Below, piece after piece: positions 11,971 to 24,845 of a stretch of DNA of 64,000 bases. Numbering within the stretch: position 1 is the stretch's first letter; each line of letters opens with the position of its first letter. The notes below the pieces were generated by a model. That model saw only the letters and a program-made list of their open reading frames with translations, had not been told where the DNA came from and did not search any database. Location: NCBI GenBank assembly GCA_021234155.1, contig JAJEKV010000051.1, positions 8,884,105 to 8,948,104 of the forward strand, given 5' to 3'. The translations under genes were made by a program, and so were the position numbers. The DNA is from Isoetes taiwanensis (lineage: Eukaryota; Streptophyta; Lycopodiopsida; Isoetales; Isoetaceae).

Positions 11971-12499
11971 ATGTCTGTTTCTTGGAGGAATCTAAATATG
12001 TAATGCATACAGTTTAGTGGGTTGTGTGTTTGGTAGATCTATAGTGTTTGGCGAGTTCGGTCACACCAAAATATAATTTTTTTTTCCTCTGCCTTGATAG
12101 AAAAATTTACATACCTCCTGGACTCCCTGCTTAAACCTGAGAAAGCACATTATATAACTCCCTGTTCTTGATTTTGATGCTTGTAAGAGATTGTTTATTT
12201 GCCTGCATTACTCTGTAATGTTCCAATTTACAGGACCTTTAGTCTCGATTTCTAGCGAGTATTCTAGAGTTTAGCTTTGCTGGCTATGGCAAAAGCAGGA
12301 ATCAGGCTCAGACCCAAGAAAGCGATGCTAGTTTGAGACAGATTGAAAGCATCATAACATTTTTTCTTTTATGCCGAGAGACCTGTCTTATTTTGTCTCA
12401 GGTGGTTATGGATACGTCTGATACCAATCTGGATTAGCAGCCTTTTTCCTATGTTCCTTACGCCTCATGATTTGTGTGTTTTGCACCCTACTTGGCTTT

Positions 12500-12986
12500 T
12501 TTCCATTGCAATACAAAGGGTCGAGTAAGAAGCCCCTTTTGGATTCGAGCTTGGATTTTGCATGGATGATCTAGTTTCACGGATTCTGCAGAAGGATAAA
12601 CTCGATTTGGATTGGCAATGCAGGTAATATCCTGTAAAATCCTACCCACATTTTCATTTTTTGTGCAGCTTGAGATGAATGAATGATTCTCGTTCAGGTG
12701 GTGTATGATTAATCATGCTCTGTTACATATCTACATTCCATTGTGCGACGAATTATGATTCCGTACAAATAATGCTCTGTAGCGTAGATCTGCTTCTTCA
12801 CGATTGATATGATATTTTTCTGTACAACATTGTAACGGGAACAGAATGAGCAAAGCCCAACCCATTCTGTTCTTTCTTTGATTGTGCCCGTTTTATATGA
12901 AGAATTCGCCTAATCCATTAGCGATTATTTCTTATTTGTAGATAGAAGCAGATATGGGTTTGGATAAGATCAATTAGGTTTAGCAA
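12500..12986 (+). other. Probable 5' untranslated region and intron of the kinase gene
   Basis: A plausible donor, GCAG|GTAATATCC, lies at about 12622 after an open stretch starting ATGGATGATC at 12561. A leader exon may end there. No acceptor was fixed before the coding exon, so this assignment is tentative. Confidence 0.3.
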
Positions 12987-15900
12987 ATGAGCATCACCCA
13001 ATGTGAAAAATCGAAGAACAAAGCCATAAAAATCGATAGAAACGCCATTTCTTACGAAAAACATGCTCTGTCTGGCTCTGATTTTTCTTGGGTTGGTCTA
13101 ATCTGCCCATTCTTCAAGGATTATACCCAAAATCCATCGACAAATTCTTCAAACAGACGACATAATATACCATTTCCACCAAGCCAAGCACCGTTTCCAA
13201 ACGATTCAACAAATCCAACGGCAGACCCAAGTATAAATTCATCCCCGGCAGCAAGCCCACAAACTTCAGTAGCATATTCACCACCATTTCAAGCAGATCC
13301 AGCATCGCCACCACAACCATTTGAAGCAGCGAGTCCAGAAACAGGATTAAACAGCCCACAAGCGTCTGCACAAAATCCAGGCCTAAATCTGCCTGCGGGA
13401 GCGCCACCAGTTTCATATTCTGAATCACCAGGGTCTTTTGTCTCTGGCCCAACCCCGTTTCCTCAGCCCCAGCCTGTTCTAACGCCATCTCTCACGGGAG
13501 CAAGCCCTCCTGCTTCTGATTCTACTTCTCAATGGCCGGACACACCCGATGTTTCTTCCCTTTCTCCTCCCGCCCCTCCCGCTGGAGATCCTTCGTTTAT
13601 TCCTTACCAAGCTCCCCCTGCTGCTACTTCTTCTTACCAAAAGCCTCAGGCTGTTTCTGTTCAATCCCCTCCTTCTAGCTCTTCTTCTCCAGTGCTTGGC
13701 ACTTCCTTTCCCAACATTGTCCCTGCAGGTATGTTAGATCTTACTTTGTTTTTGCTTCATGCTTATATGTCTATATTTACTGACCAAAAGTGACAAATGT
13801 TTGTTTCAACTTGCCTTTGTTTTTGCAGCTTCGTCTGCAGGTATGGCTTCAGCCAAGAGTGACCAGAAAAACGAGAAAAGTGGGATCAGCAAAGGAGTTC
13901 TTCTCACAATCCTTCTTGTTCCCACTCTTCTTGGAGGATCGATCTTGCTTTCCATGTATGTGGCATGCATGTGTAATCGCTCTGAATATTTTGAGGCACT
14001 TAACCAGGATAATACCCAAGGTTCAGGAAGTTTGACTAGTTCAAGTAAGTAAAAGTGCCCTTATTAAAAGTTATTTTAATATGATATTGTTGATTCCTTC
14101 CTTTTAACATTGCTTGACTCATTAAGTTGTGAAAATCTCTTCTCAGCAATGTACTATACGCTTGATTACACTGAATTGAACATTTCAATTTTCCAGTCTT
14201 ACATGAAACACACTTTCTGTAATTCCAGGTAGGAGGCCACCTTTTGCGCCTTGGTTGTGGGGTTTAGGGACTGGCAATACTCAAAAGAAAGAATTAGCCC
14301 GTGCATATGAGTATTCTTTTCTTCAGGAAGGAACCAACAACTTTAGCAGCGCCAACTTGTTGGGTGAGGGTAATTCAGGAAGAGTGTATAAGGCAAGACT
14401 TGATGACGACTATTTTGCTGCTGTTAAGAAATTGGACATCCGAAGCAAGCAAGCTGAGCAAGGATTCCAGGTATATGTCAGGCTTCAGTCTTTGAATTCC
14501 CTCAAAATTCATCCTTACCTGATTCTCTAGTCCGTACATGCAGGCAGAAGTTGAACTGTTAAGCAACATACGACACTGCAATCTTGTCTCATTGTTGGGG
14601 TTCTGTGTTTTTGGTGATCAGCGACTATTAGTATATGAGTACATGCAAAATGGTTCTCTGCAAGATCAACTTCACGGTATTGTTTCTGTCTTCTTGGAAA
14701 AGATTATGGTGGAGGTAGAGAAAGCTTAATGTTTTATTGATGAAAGTCTTACTGTATAGGACCTTCACATGGATCTGCATTGAGTTGGTATTTGCGCATG
14801 AAGATTGCACTGGATGCAGCAAGGTTCACTTTAAATGTTTTACATGAATAGCTACCTTACTTTGTGTCATGGAGGAATTCTAATGCAGGCTCATATGGGG
14901 TTCTAATGTTTCTGCAGCTCCTAATATTTTCTTACATTGATCGGTCGTGCAGAGGCCTGGAGCATCTTCACGAACACTGCAGCCCCCTCGTGATTCATAG
15001 GGACTTTAAGTCATCCAACATTCTCATTGATGCAAGCTTCAATGCTAAGGTTTGTAGCTTGTAATCTAAAATATCTTATTAAGGAATTAGCTGAAATGTT
15101 TCCTCAAGGTCTGGAACTAGATAACTATGTGAGGCTGAAAATAAAATCTTCTCTGTATCTCAGGTTTCAGACTTTGGACTTGCATTGTCAGCCCCCAGAG
15201 GAATGCGTAGGGGTGAGATTGTACAAGGAACGTTGGGATATGTCGCACCTGAGTATGTTGTTAATGGTAAGTGCAAGCCTTGTGACTTTAAGGATTCAAT
15301 GTCAATTAAACAGGACCTGCATCATATTATCTCAAATTGTTGACTTGTTTCTTGACATCCAATGGGGCATTGCAGGTAGCATTACAGAGAAAAGTGATGT
15401 TTATGCTTTTGGAGTTGTTCTTTTGGAGCTGATGACTGGAAGGAAGCCAATTCAGACATCCATGCCTCCAGGACAGCAATCGCTTGTTAGTTGGGTAAGC
15501 AACTTACAATTTTATTTCTATAGATCCCCCTTTAGGTAATGCTAATGTGGAACTCTATAATGTCCATATGATTAGCCTCTTCAGCTACCAACAACGTGAA
15601 TTTTAAAATTTCTATACCTGAAATCTGCTGCATATCTCAAACATCAACTTGTTCCATGTATGTGGAAGAATTATAATCACATTGTGTACGTGGGACATAT
15701 GCAGAATTCTTAGATTTGACTTTGAATCGACATACTAGAAGTATGCTATCTACCTCTAGTTTCATCAGGCGATGTGCTTTTTTAATCCATACAATAGATG
15801 ATCATGATTATGGGGTTTGACACTCTCAATAGATATAAGACAAAAAAAATACAAAACTAACAAATAACTGTCTATTGCAGGCAATGCCACTTTTATCTGA

Positions 15901-16263
15901 TAGGAGCTTGATTCCAACTATTTTAGACCCTAATCTACAAGGCACTATGAATATGCAGCATCTGTACCAGGTTAGCACCATAGAAACTATAGTTTGCAAA
16001 CATGTTTTGAGATGAGGATTTTCGACTAACGAGAAAGTTATGGCATTCTTATGCAGTTGGCAGCTGTGGCAACACTGTGCATACAGGGTGAACCTAGCTA
16101 CAGGCCTCTAATAGCGGATGTGGTTCTTTCTCTAATTCCCCTTGTACCGACAGGACTTGGAGGTAGTTTAAGAGTTACAGACCCATTATTAGCATTACCA
16201 GACCCCAAGTCATTTACTGCTTCTCAAGCTTCAAATGAGGAGTCCATGGCAGATTCTTTCTAA
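12987..16263 (+). CDS. Receptor-like protein kinase, At1g80640-like, with proline/serine-rich ectodomain (10 coding exons)
   Basis: A predicted plasma-membrane Ser/Thr kinase. Proposed exons: 12987-13728, 13829-14044, 14229-14470, 14544-14676, 14760-14823, 14953-15049, 15164-15266, 15376-15494, 15881-15970 and 16057-16263. All introns are GT-AG, and the total of 2013 nt gives 670 residues with no internal stop. Residues about 50-250 are a Pro/Ser-rich extracellular region. A membrane span ([20 protein letters not shown]) is in exon 2. The kinase domain has the glycine loop GEGNSGRV, lysine in [18 protein letters not shown] and APE, so the catalytic set is present. The catalytic loop has Phe where HRDLK is usual. 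Family knowledge suggests signalling; the ligand is unknown. The start is uncertain: a hydrophobic signal-peptide-like start, [12 protein letters not shown], lies at 13063 in the +1 frame and ends in a stop. Confidence 0.88.
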
Positions 16264-17410
16264 TGCTCGGAGTCCTGAAAGCCCTGACATGATAATTTTC
16301 CTCTGCTCTAGTCCTATTGTTTACAAAATCAAAATGATATAATCATCTTGCCTGTTTGTTCAGAAAGCCTAGACTTTTCTTAGGCTATAAAAATGAAAGA
16401 GCAAATGAGCATTCCTATTACAGCCATCCATCCTGATTTCATGGTCTAAATATAACATGTCTAGTGGAAATATTCTTTGATGTGTACCATTTAACAGTAA
16501 AGATTGATGAGCATTACCCACTTTTGATGTTTGCAATGGCAACCGTGCCGTACTGAAATCTACTACTGCCGTGTATTCATTCGTGACAACTTTGCAATCT
16601 TGCCGGCCATTTGTTCTCCAACATCCTTATCAAAACTAGTCAAAAAGAAGAAGAGATTTTAACGTCACGCCACAAGGCAGCGTCCTATCGGACATGTGAC
16701 ACTTTTCGTTATTTTCGTAAGAGCTTTTCGTTATTTTGCATAGGATTGGTTCTGTAATTTTTGTAAAACTAAGTTTAAAATAATATTTAAAATAATAAAT
16801 ATGGTCCAACGAGTGATAGAACAAGTGCAACAAGTCCGCATTGTTCTTTAAATTGCCATTCTTGCACATAACATCATTAGAATTGTCAAAGGCATATGCA
16901 TATGATGCCAAGTATGCGATGGTCTATGCAAGTACAAAACTCATACAAGCCCACACTCAGAAGATGTACATGTTTTAATATATGTATGCTTTTCGAGAAG
17001 CTATATGGCTAGTGTTTGAGATCTTTTGTAATATAGAGGGTGGACCAAGGAAGAATTTATTCAGCTGTTAAAGCGCTCAGGCCTACTAAACAGACGAAGC
17101 GGGAGTGAGTTCGTGAAGTTTTCGTTCTACCTTATTAATGATCCACCATTGGAATCTTGTTGAATTTGTAGGCTACTGCAATGACAACTAAATATCTTAA
17201 TTGAAATTGAAGTTGAAACTGAACGGCTTTTATCGTCCATGAAGACCAATTGGCCTATGGGACCCATGCTACTTGTAGGGAACACAGAACTATATCTGAA
17301 GGCTTTGTATTAAAATGGGCATTGATAACATCAGGATTGTACCTCAGAGAAGGCTTCGCCCCTCAATAAACCCTTCTATGCTTTTAAAACTTAAAGATGG
17401 AACACTCAAA
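16264..17410. other. 3' flank of the kinase gene; no gene recognised
   Basis: AT-rich sequence with possible polyadenylation signals. No coding exons or transposon ends are evident up to the LINE target site at 17411. Confidence 0.5.
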
Positions 17411-17425
17411 ACAGTTGCATCGATA
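17315..17425 (+). pseudogene. Small open frame interrupted by the L1 insertion (5' part)
   Basis: The frame opens MGIDNIRIVPQRRLRPSINP and runs to the target duplication at 17425. With one target copy removed, it continues in frame at 23911 and ends with TGA at 24049-24051, giving about 83 codons. No family is recognised. The match across the junction may be chance, but it shows where the pre-insertion sequence continues. Confidence 0.25.
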
Positions 17426-17447
17426 GCATGTAGGTTGAAGAGGGGTT

Positions 17448-19393
17448 GTGTTGATGAAGGACGCTGGCGCCTGGAGCTCGGGTTCTGGCGGCGAAACTTT
17501 GATCGGCGATATCTCTCTTATCTGGTGTCAGTTTTCGGCGTGCTTGGGCTCTTGGAAAGCTTGCTCTGAGCTCTTTCCGGAGGTATATAGCATCAGCTGT
17601 TTTGCATGTGGTTTGTTTGCTCAAACAGCTGATTTCCGGACTGGTTCGGATGTCATGGCTCCTGCCAGACAGGCTGATGGGGGATCGTTTGAGCCTCATG
17701 GCTTGGGGCTGAAGCCAAGGGAGATGGCGAGGAGAAAGAATCCTCCCAATAAAGGGGAAGGGCGGGGGTCTCGGCATGCATGAAGAGGCACGCCGTTTGA
17801 GGAAGTGGCGTGCAATTGGTGGCGAGAGATGAGGGAGCTCTTGGAATCCCCTTCGGTTGAGCGGTATGTGGATTGCTCTTCCTCTCAATATAATTCGAGA
17901 CCCCGATTGTGTTTTGGAGACTCCGGTCTTGATTCCATCAAGCATGCCCCTTGAAAACCGGATGCGTGATGCCCTCTTCCCTCGGGCTTGGGAAGGGATC
18001 ACTTGCTAGTGATGCCCTCTTCTAGGGTGCATGTAGGCGATGTGCCTCTGGGGTGCCCCTGGATACCTCTCAGGGTGCCAGGCGGCAGACTCAACTCTGT
18101 CTGGCCCCCGGCGAGTAATGACTTCTTATTTTCGCATCACTTTCGGCCGGGGTTTTCAGATTGGATCAAAGCGCTTAAAGGCCCGGAGTATAGGACTGCC
18201 TGGTGTTCAAGAGGCTCTCGAAATTTGTGGAGGATCATCACTTTCTGACTGACTGCGGCGACTCTTCGGAGACTCCATGTATAGATATTGATCATACCAG
18301 GCATGTTCAGACCATTGAGAATCTAGTTTCATTTGCAGTATTGGGCTACTTCACGGGTTACATATTGGACACGAGGAGGTTTAGCTCTTGGCTTGCTGGA
18401 CATCTGAGGCGGATTGGTTTGCCCAGGTATCAGTCTCTGAAATTCCTACCAAATAATTTTTTCATAATCATGTTTGAGGCTGAGTCTTCCGTGCGGCAAT
18501 TGGTTAGTCGGGGGGTGGATACTTTGGGTGAATCATAAGTGTTGTATCAGTATTATACTCCACCAATGTCCACCAGTTCTTTGACAGCGGTTAAAATCCC
18601 GTGTTGGTTCCAGATTCAGGATCTTCCTCCTGATCTGATGGTGCCTGATTTCTTGGTTTCTATGGCTAATGGTCTGGGTGTATATTTGGCTCATTCTATT
18701 GTGCAGGTCCCCAAGATCTGTGTTGCTCTGCCTGCTTTGCAGCCTGTGCCCACTTGTCTTCCAGTGCGTAGTGGTCTCTGGCATTTTCTCTTCCGATTGA
18801 AGCTTTTGTTTCCATCTATTGTGCTGCCATCTGACCCTGTTGATGATCCTGCTGGTGCTGGTGATGTGGTAGGGATTGCAGGTGCTTGTGCAGGGGCCCG
18901 GGATTCCTTTGTTCCTGAGGCAACAGGCGGAGGACTCCGTGGTGCAGTGAGTGGAGTTGGACGAGGTAGTGGTGTGGTTGGGAGAGGTGGTGTGGGACGA
19001 GGCCGGGGCAGGCTTGCTGCTGGCCGCCCATTGGATGGCAGGGCTAGGGGACGTGTGTGGCTCAGGGGAGGGCTCAGATGATGATTTGATTGTGGCTAGG
19101 TCTGAGGACAGGGCTGTGGGAGGGGCTGATGGTCCTGCTGGGGATGTCCAGGTAGCGGTATGTGCTGAGCATGAGGTGGCTGGAGCAGCCCGGTTGGAGG
19201 TGGAGACTAGTGTGGCCCATGACTCTATGGAAGTGCCTGGGGGACTTCCAACACGTGTTGGAAGTGGAGTGTCACGTACAACGGCTGTGGGTCACTTTGC
19301 TGTGATTAATCCTCTGGCTCTAGATGATGACTATGTGGAGTTGGCTGATGGCCTGGTGGGTAGGCATGTGGGGCTTGACACTTCTCCTCCGGG
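17448..19393 (+). pseudogene. L1 ORF1 region (broken)
   Basis: Open pieces in several frames. The piece at 18539-19081 contains PCWFQIQDLPPDLMVPDFLV, similar to the DUF4283-like RNA-binding part of plant L1 ORF1, followed by VPKICVALP. The C-terminal half is glycine- and arginine-rich (VGRGGVGRGRGRLAAGRP). In live elements ORF1 binds the transcript; here the frame is interrupted. A classic zinc knuckle was not seen. Confidence 0.6.
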
Positions 19394-22300
19394 ATGAATA
19401 TGTCGATCCTCAGTTGGAATGTGCGGGGGGTGCGGTCCTCTAGTAGTAAGAGGGCCCGTGTTTCTTTGGCACTTCGGCAGTTGCATCCTGATATTGTTTG
19501 CATTCAGGAGCATAAGTGTCACAGGGGTGATATGTCTAGGTTCATGAATATGGTTGGTAGGCAGTTTGTTTCTATTGCTTCTTCTTCTGGGCGGACTAGT
19601 GGGGGTACTCTTATTGCTTGGAGGATGGATGTGCAGGTCACCTACTCTGCAGCAGACAGGTTTGGTCGGTGGGCAATAATTAAGTGGTTGGAGGGAGGGC
19701 AAGAGTGGGGGATTCCCTAATCAGCCTTCTCAGCGGGGTGCTTTATGGGCCACAGTCCGGAATAAGTTGCGAGCCCTTGGTGGGTTGCAGGTCGCTTGGT
19801 TGCTGTTGGGGGACTTCAATATGGTAGAGCGAGTAGAGGATCGCTCTGGTTCTGGCACCCAGGTTGTGCATGGGTTTGAAGGGACCAGTGGTCTCGTTTG
19901 TTGCAGGATTTGGCCTTGGTTGAGGTCCCTGGGGACTTGTCTTTCACCTATTGTAATAGGCAGATTGGTGCGGGCCGGGCGTATGCGAGGCATGACCGGT
20001 GCTATGCTTCCCCATGCGCACTGGATGGTGTGCCTCTTTGCGCCGGAGGAACATTCTGTCTACCTCCATTTCTGATCATTACCCTCAGGTTGTGTTTAGT
20101 CGAGTCGCGGTTGCCTCGGCCCTCTAGGGCCGGTGTTCGTTTGAAACACCGGCTTCGGCCGATCGCGGATTTCTCGCCCGGTGCGGGGAGTTGTGGCTTG
20201 ATACCTTTTCATCTCCGAAGGGTATGTCCGGTATGGTGACTTTGCGTTGGCGAGGGGTGAAGCGTTTTGCCAAAGGTCTTTGGTAGGCAGCGTGTGTAGC
20301 GGGGAGGCGGCGGGGAGTTGCATGGTCTCTATCGGGAGTTGGAGAAGATTCGGCGCGACCTTCTTGGCATTAGGGGAGAATGCGGTGTTGCGGCGTATTG
20401 GTGCTCGAGGCGGGTTAAAGTCACGAGGGGGGCGTGTGAAGGCGGCCCTTACCGGGTTGAAGGAGGGGACACAAGTTCGTTGTTGTTCTTGAGCGACTAG
20501 GCGCGTGGCGATATCAAAGATCTATGGCGCCCCTTGCTTTTGCGATGGCGCACTATCCCGCTGATTTGCAGCAGTATGTGCATGCTCATTTCTCGGGTTT
20601 TTTTCGCAAGACTCTTCCCTATGAGCGGGGAGATGCGGGGAGCTTGTTTTGGAAATTTTGTTAAGCCATCTATTCTACCTCATCAGCGTGAGAGCTTGGA
20701 GCAGGAGCTCTCCAGAGAGGATTTAGCGGAGGCATGTATGTCCATGGCCAAGGATAAATGTCTTGGGTTGGATGGCATCCCTGTGGAGTTCTTTCAGACT
20801 TATTGGGAGTGGGCTGACGAGTCTGTGTACCAGGTGTATCTTGAGTTGCTGCAGTCTTCTCAAATGGATAGGATCTTGAATACCGCATGCATTTCCCTGA
20901 TTCCTAAGGTTAAGCAGCCTTCTACCATTAATGATTGGAGGCCTATCTCCTTGTTGTCCTCTGTGTACAAGATTATTGCGAAAGCCCTAGCAGAGAAGTT
21001 GAAGCCAGTGTTGACTTCTTCCATTAGTAAGGTGCAGTCTGGGTTTGTTCCTGGGAGGAACATTTTGACTAATGTTGCCGCAGCTTATGAGGGCCTTTAT
21101 TGGGTCAGGAGAACAGGTCAAGGCATTGCCTATCTTAAGCTTGACTTTGCCAAAGCTTACGATAGTGTCCGTTGGGAGTTCTTGTCTGCCATGATGTTAG
21201 TGTTGGGCTGTGGTCCATGCTTTACAGAGACAGTCATCATTAGGGCGGATTTGGGGTCTCAAAATGGCCTCGAAAGAAAAATTCCATGTCATATTTTCTC
21301 TTGCTTATTAATTGTACTTTCCTTCTCTTTAATCGCAATAAATACTCAAAAAGTAACTTCATCAATTAGTTTTTGGGCCATAACTTTTTATTCATAGCTT
21401 CAAATCGCAAGAGTTTTGTTTCATTGGATGCGGAATCAAAAGATCTATCTAATAGTATGTGGGTTGAATATATTTTAATCTAATTTAGATGACCAAAAGT
21501 TTAAAAAACGAGAAAAAACCTGTTTTTTTTTGCATTTTTTTAGTCTTTCCTTTTATCAAAAGCATATCAAGGCTATACTCATTGGAAAGACCTCGCCATG
21601 GGTTATCCAACGCAACAAACGGCATGCAATTTGGACATCACAATCACAAGTTATAGCAAAAAAACGATGCATTTGAGTTAAAAAGTGCAATTATTACAGT
21701 ACTATTTATTGCAAAAGTGCCACGTAATACTGATTTTCATTTTGAATTCCTCTCTTTCATTGGCTTGAAGGTACTATGACGTGGATATTAGAAATTAAAG
21801 TTAAGGGCCATTTTGAGACTCCAAATCCACCCTAATGGAAGCTGCATAGGTCAGCACGGGCTACGATGGTGTGCCAGGGCGAACCCTCCGCCTTTTTCTC
21901 CTTAGGCAGAGGGGTGCGTCAGGGGTGCCCTTTGGCGCCGTTTTTGTTTATGATTGTGGCGGAGGCCCTGTCTCAGTTGTTTTTGGCTGCAGTGGAGGAG
22001 GGGGTGGTGGATGGGCTTCGGATGCAGGATGATAGCCAGCAGATTATTAACCAGTTCGCCGATGACACTTTCCTCTTCTTGGTGGCAGAAGAGAGGAATC
22101 TGCGGAATGTGAAGGGTCTGCTGGATACTTTCTCCTTGGCCTCGGGCATTCTTCTTAATTGGGGTAAATGCTCCGCATTATGGGCTCAGCTAACTCCGCC
22201 TCCCCCTTGCTTGGCTCTATTCCGTTGGAAAGTGCTTCCAGGTAATGTGTGTACTAAGCTGTTGGGTATTCCCTTTGGAGGGGATGTTTCCCTGGGGAGG

Positions 22301-23850
22301 GTGTGGGACGAGATTTTGCAGGGGTTGCAGAAACACCTCAATTGGTGGAAGGGTAGCAAGTTATCCATGGCAGGTAGGATCAATGTTGCCAAGTCAGTAC
22401 TTTGTAGCACTCATGTGTATACAGCATCTACGATGTTAGCTCCTGAGGGTAAGATACAGGCTTTGGATAAGATTGTTCGAAATTTTGTGTGGGGCGGGGA
22501 TGATGAAGGGGCGGTTGTTAAAGTGGCTTGGTGGAAGTGTCTCCGTCCCCGGGAGGATGGGGGCTTGGCCATTCTGGATTTGGCGCTGCATAGTAAGGTG
22601 TTGGTCTCCAAGTTTGTTTGGAGCACTCTGCGGGATGGAGCATCTTCTCTGGTCTTGGCGTTGTTGTTGCGATCTCTTAGCCATTGTGTGGCATTTGGGA
22701 AGCCGTGCGTGCATGTGGAGTTGCCACTGCGGGCTTTGTTGTATGGTCTCCGGCCTTTCCCACATGCATCCCCTTTTCTCACGGGGGTGTTGCGGGCTTG
22801 GGATCATGTGCGTGTGCTCTTCCAGCTAGATTATGCCTCAGTTTATCACCACTCTTCTCCTTTCTTGTGGGTTCCTCTACCCCCTGCGCACTTGCCCTTG
22901 GCTGCCACTGTGCATGCTCGGACGCAGGCCCGTTGGAGGCAAGCTGTTGTGCTCACCTTGGAGGATTGGTATTGGGGTGGTCAGCTAGCTTCATGGGAGT
23001 TCTTTTGAGCTCGCTTTCACCTCGAGGGCCAAGAGCTATCACGGGAACAAGTGGCGGGGAGTATTCCGCTACACATACCTATAGTCCCTCATGATGATGT
23101 GGTGGTGCAGGTTTGGAAGGTTCATCCGGATGTTGTGTCTTCTTGTTTTGTGCAGTCTTGTTACCGGGTGCTGGCTATTCATGAAACTCTGCCCTCTTCA
23201 GGCAAGTGGTCTCTGCAGCTTCCAGGTTCTCGATGGCGCTCGGTTTGGACGTGGACATGGAGCTCACTTCCCCGCTGAAGGTTAGAGTGCTTACATGGCG
23301 GTGGTGGTGCCTGTTGTATCGGGGTGAATGCCCTTGTGAGTCGATTTAGGGCGGTGTGAGCCCTCTCGCCTTTGTTGTGGCCTTCATCATTGAGGCGTGG
23401 AGCATTGTGCGGTTTTATGCCCTCACTTGCTTTTTGCGGGATTGGGGTCGGGGCTGCTGTTTGGTGAGATTGACTAGCCAGCGATTGCCGCTTCATGTGT
23501 ATCACGGTGCTTGGCCGCTCTTGCGGCACAAAGCCTTTGCATCTGCGCGTGGCTTGGTTGGTGTGGCTGATTTGGAAGGCGGCGGTTGTGGATCTTTCGG
23601 GGGATAGCGCGGCACTGCAGCCTCTCGATTCCTCGACTCGGTACAAGCTATTTCAAAGCTTTTACGGTGTTCGGGATTAGTAGAGCGGAAGTTTGCCATT
23701 TGGCGGGACTTCTTGGGTGTTGTAGATGGTGATGGTCAGTTTGTACAGCAGTAGAGTTGCAGTTTTTCTGTGAGTTTGTTGTGGAGTGTCGAGGTATCGC
23801 TGTCTCTTTGGGGCAGTTCTCCTTCCTCCTCACTTGCTTTGTAACATTAC
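19394..23850 (+). pseudogene. L1 ORF2: endonuclease and reverse transcriptase (broken and interrupted)
   Basis: Endonuclease starts at 19394 with MSILSWNVRGVRSSSSKRAR and HPDIVCIQEHK, and continues with LLGDFNMVERVEDRSGSG near 19805. The RT begins near 20534. Characteristic pieces are NDWRPISLLSSVYKIIAKAL, QSGFVPGRNILTN, LDFAKAYDSV (first catalytic Asp), RGVRQGCPLAP and FADDTFLF (catalytic Asp pair). A 590-bp inverted-repeat element divides the RT between AKAYDSV and RGVRQGCPL. The 19700-20530 stretch is much more broken than the RT domain. A zf-RVT-like segment follows after 23270. Confidence 0.88.
21243..21832. mobile_element. Non-autonomous DNA transposon (MITE-like) nested in the L1 RT
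   Basis: The left end GGGCGGATTTGGGGTCTCAA, continuing AATGGCC, and the right end GGCCATTTTGAGACTCCAAA, continuing TCCACCC, form terminal inverted repeats of about 27 bp with two mismatches. A TA dinucleotide flanks both ends (21241-21242 and 21833-21834), suggesting a TA target. Removing it rejoins the L1 RT motifs. The 590-bp interior is AT-rich and codes for nothing recognisable. The superfamily is undecided; Tc1/mariner or PIF-like is possible from the TA flanks. Confidence 0.82.
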
Positions 23851-23910
23851 CATTCTTTTAATATATTGATGACACAGTTCTTCAAAAAAAAAAAAACAGT
23901 TGCATCGATA

Positions 23911-24840
23911 ATAGTAGCAATAAGAGTAGTAGCAACATGTCTTTCATATTTTAAAGGTTACGATGTTGCACAATCAAACTACTACAACTACCGGACTAAA
24001 TGCTTTACTGGCATACTTAAATCCGCTCGCTTTGAATACAAATATGTCTGAAATATAGATGCATATGAACTAAGCTGGCTTGCCATAAAACCAAGTTCCC
24101 CATTTGGGGAGTCCAGATTATGCAGCAGTTTGCGTCAATCCACAATATGCAAACCTCTTATTCAAAAGGTGCATCTATTGTAAATGTATTCGTCTTTAAC
24201 GAAACAACGAAATTTTCCAGATTAGCCAGGAATCAATTGTTTCTAATTTCTGACTTTTACAGCCGACTATGCAAAGATTGCAGCTTTTGGTAAGTTATTT
24301 ACAGTAGATACATTTTAGTCCATAGTTTACAACCGAGAACTTTTCTTTCACATGATAAGCTTGATGGTGGGGCATTAGAATGGCCTTCCAAAAGTACACA
24401 TTAGATAGATAGATATCATAGCGATGTCAGAAGGCATTAACACGCAGGCATCTGTGGATGACCTGCCACCATAGTACAGAGACTTTAGGGTGGAGCAACC
24501 TATCCCAAAGCCATCACCATATACGACACAAAGTGGGTTGTGGAACCTATAGGTGCCACCCATCTAGCAACTGGAGGGGTTGTGGTGCTAAAAGAAGGCG
24601 ATAAACTGATCTGACAAAGTGCTTGCCTTTGTGAATATTTTCATGAAAGTCCCATGGCACCCTTTCAGCAACACCAACTTGCACTATACGAAGCAAAGTT
24701 TCTCCAAAATGGACATAAAGATACATATAAATTGAACAAGTAACTATCTACCCCTAATAACGTAGAAGATCAACCCTATACAAGACCTATAACATTTTCT
24801 TAGTTTGTCATTTGTTGCTGTGTGATAAACTTTCTCCTAT
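23911..24840. other. Pre-insertion sequence right of the L1; no gene recognised
   Basis: This continues the sequence left of 17411. A minus-strand open stretch at 24563-24375 (NPLCVVYGDGFGIGCSTLKS) belongs to no family I recognise. No splice-supported gene is seen. Confidence 0.4.
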
Positions 24841-24845
24841 GCACA

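Larger units (their letters stand above)
17426..23895 (+). mobile_element. L1-type LINE retrotransposon, near full length
   Basis: A 15-bp target duplication, ACAGTTGCATCGATA, flanks the element at 17411-17425 and 23896-23910. It ends in a poly(A) run directly before the second copy. It contains an ORF1 region, an apurinic-type endonuclease, a reverse transcriptase with FADD, and a C-terminal region like the zf-RVT segment of plant LINEs. Without the nested 21243-21832 element the length is about 5.9 kb, usual for a plant L1. Stops and frameshifts make this copy inactive. Confidence 0.93.
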
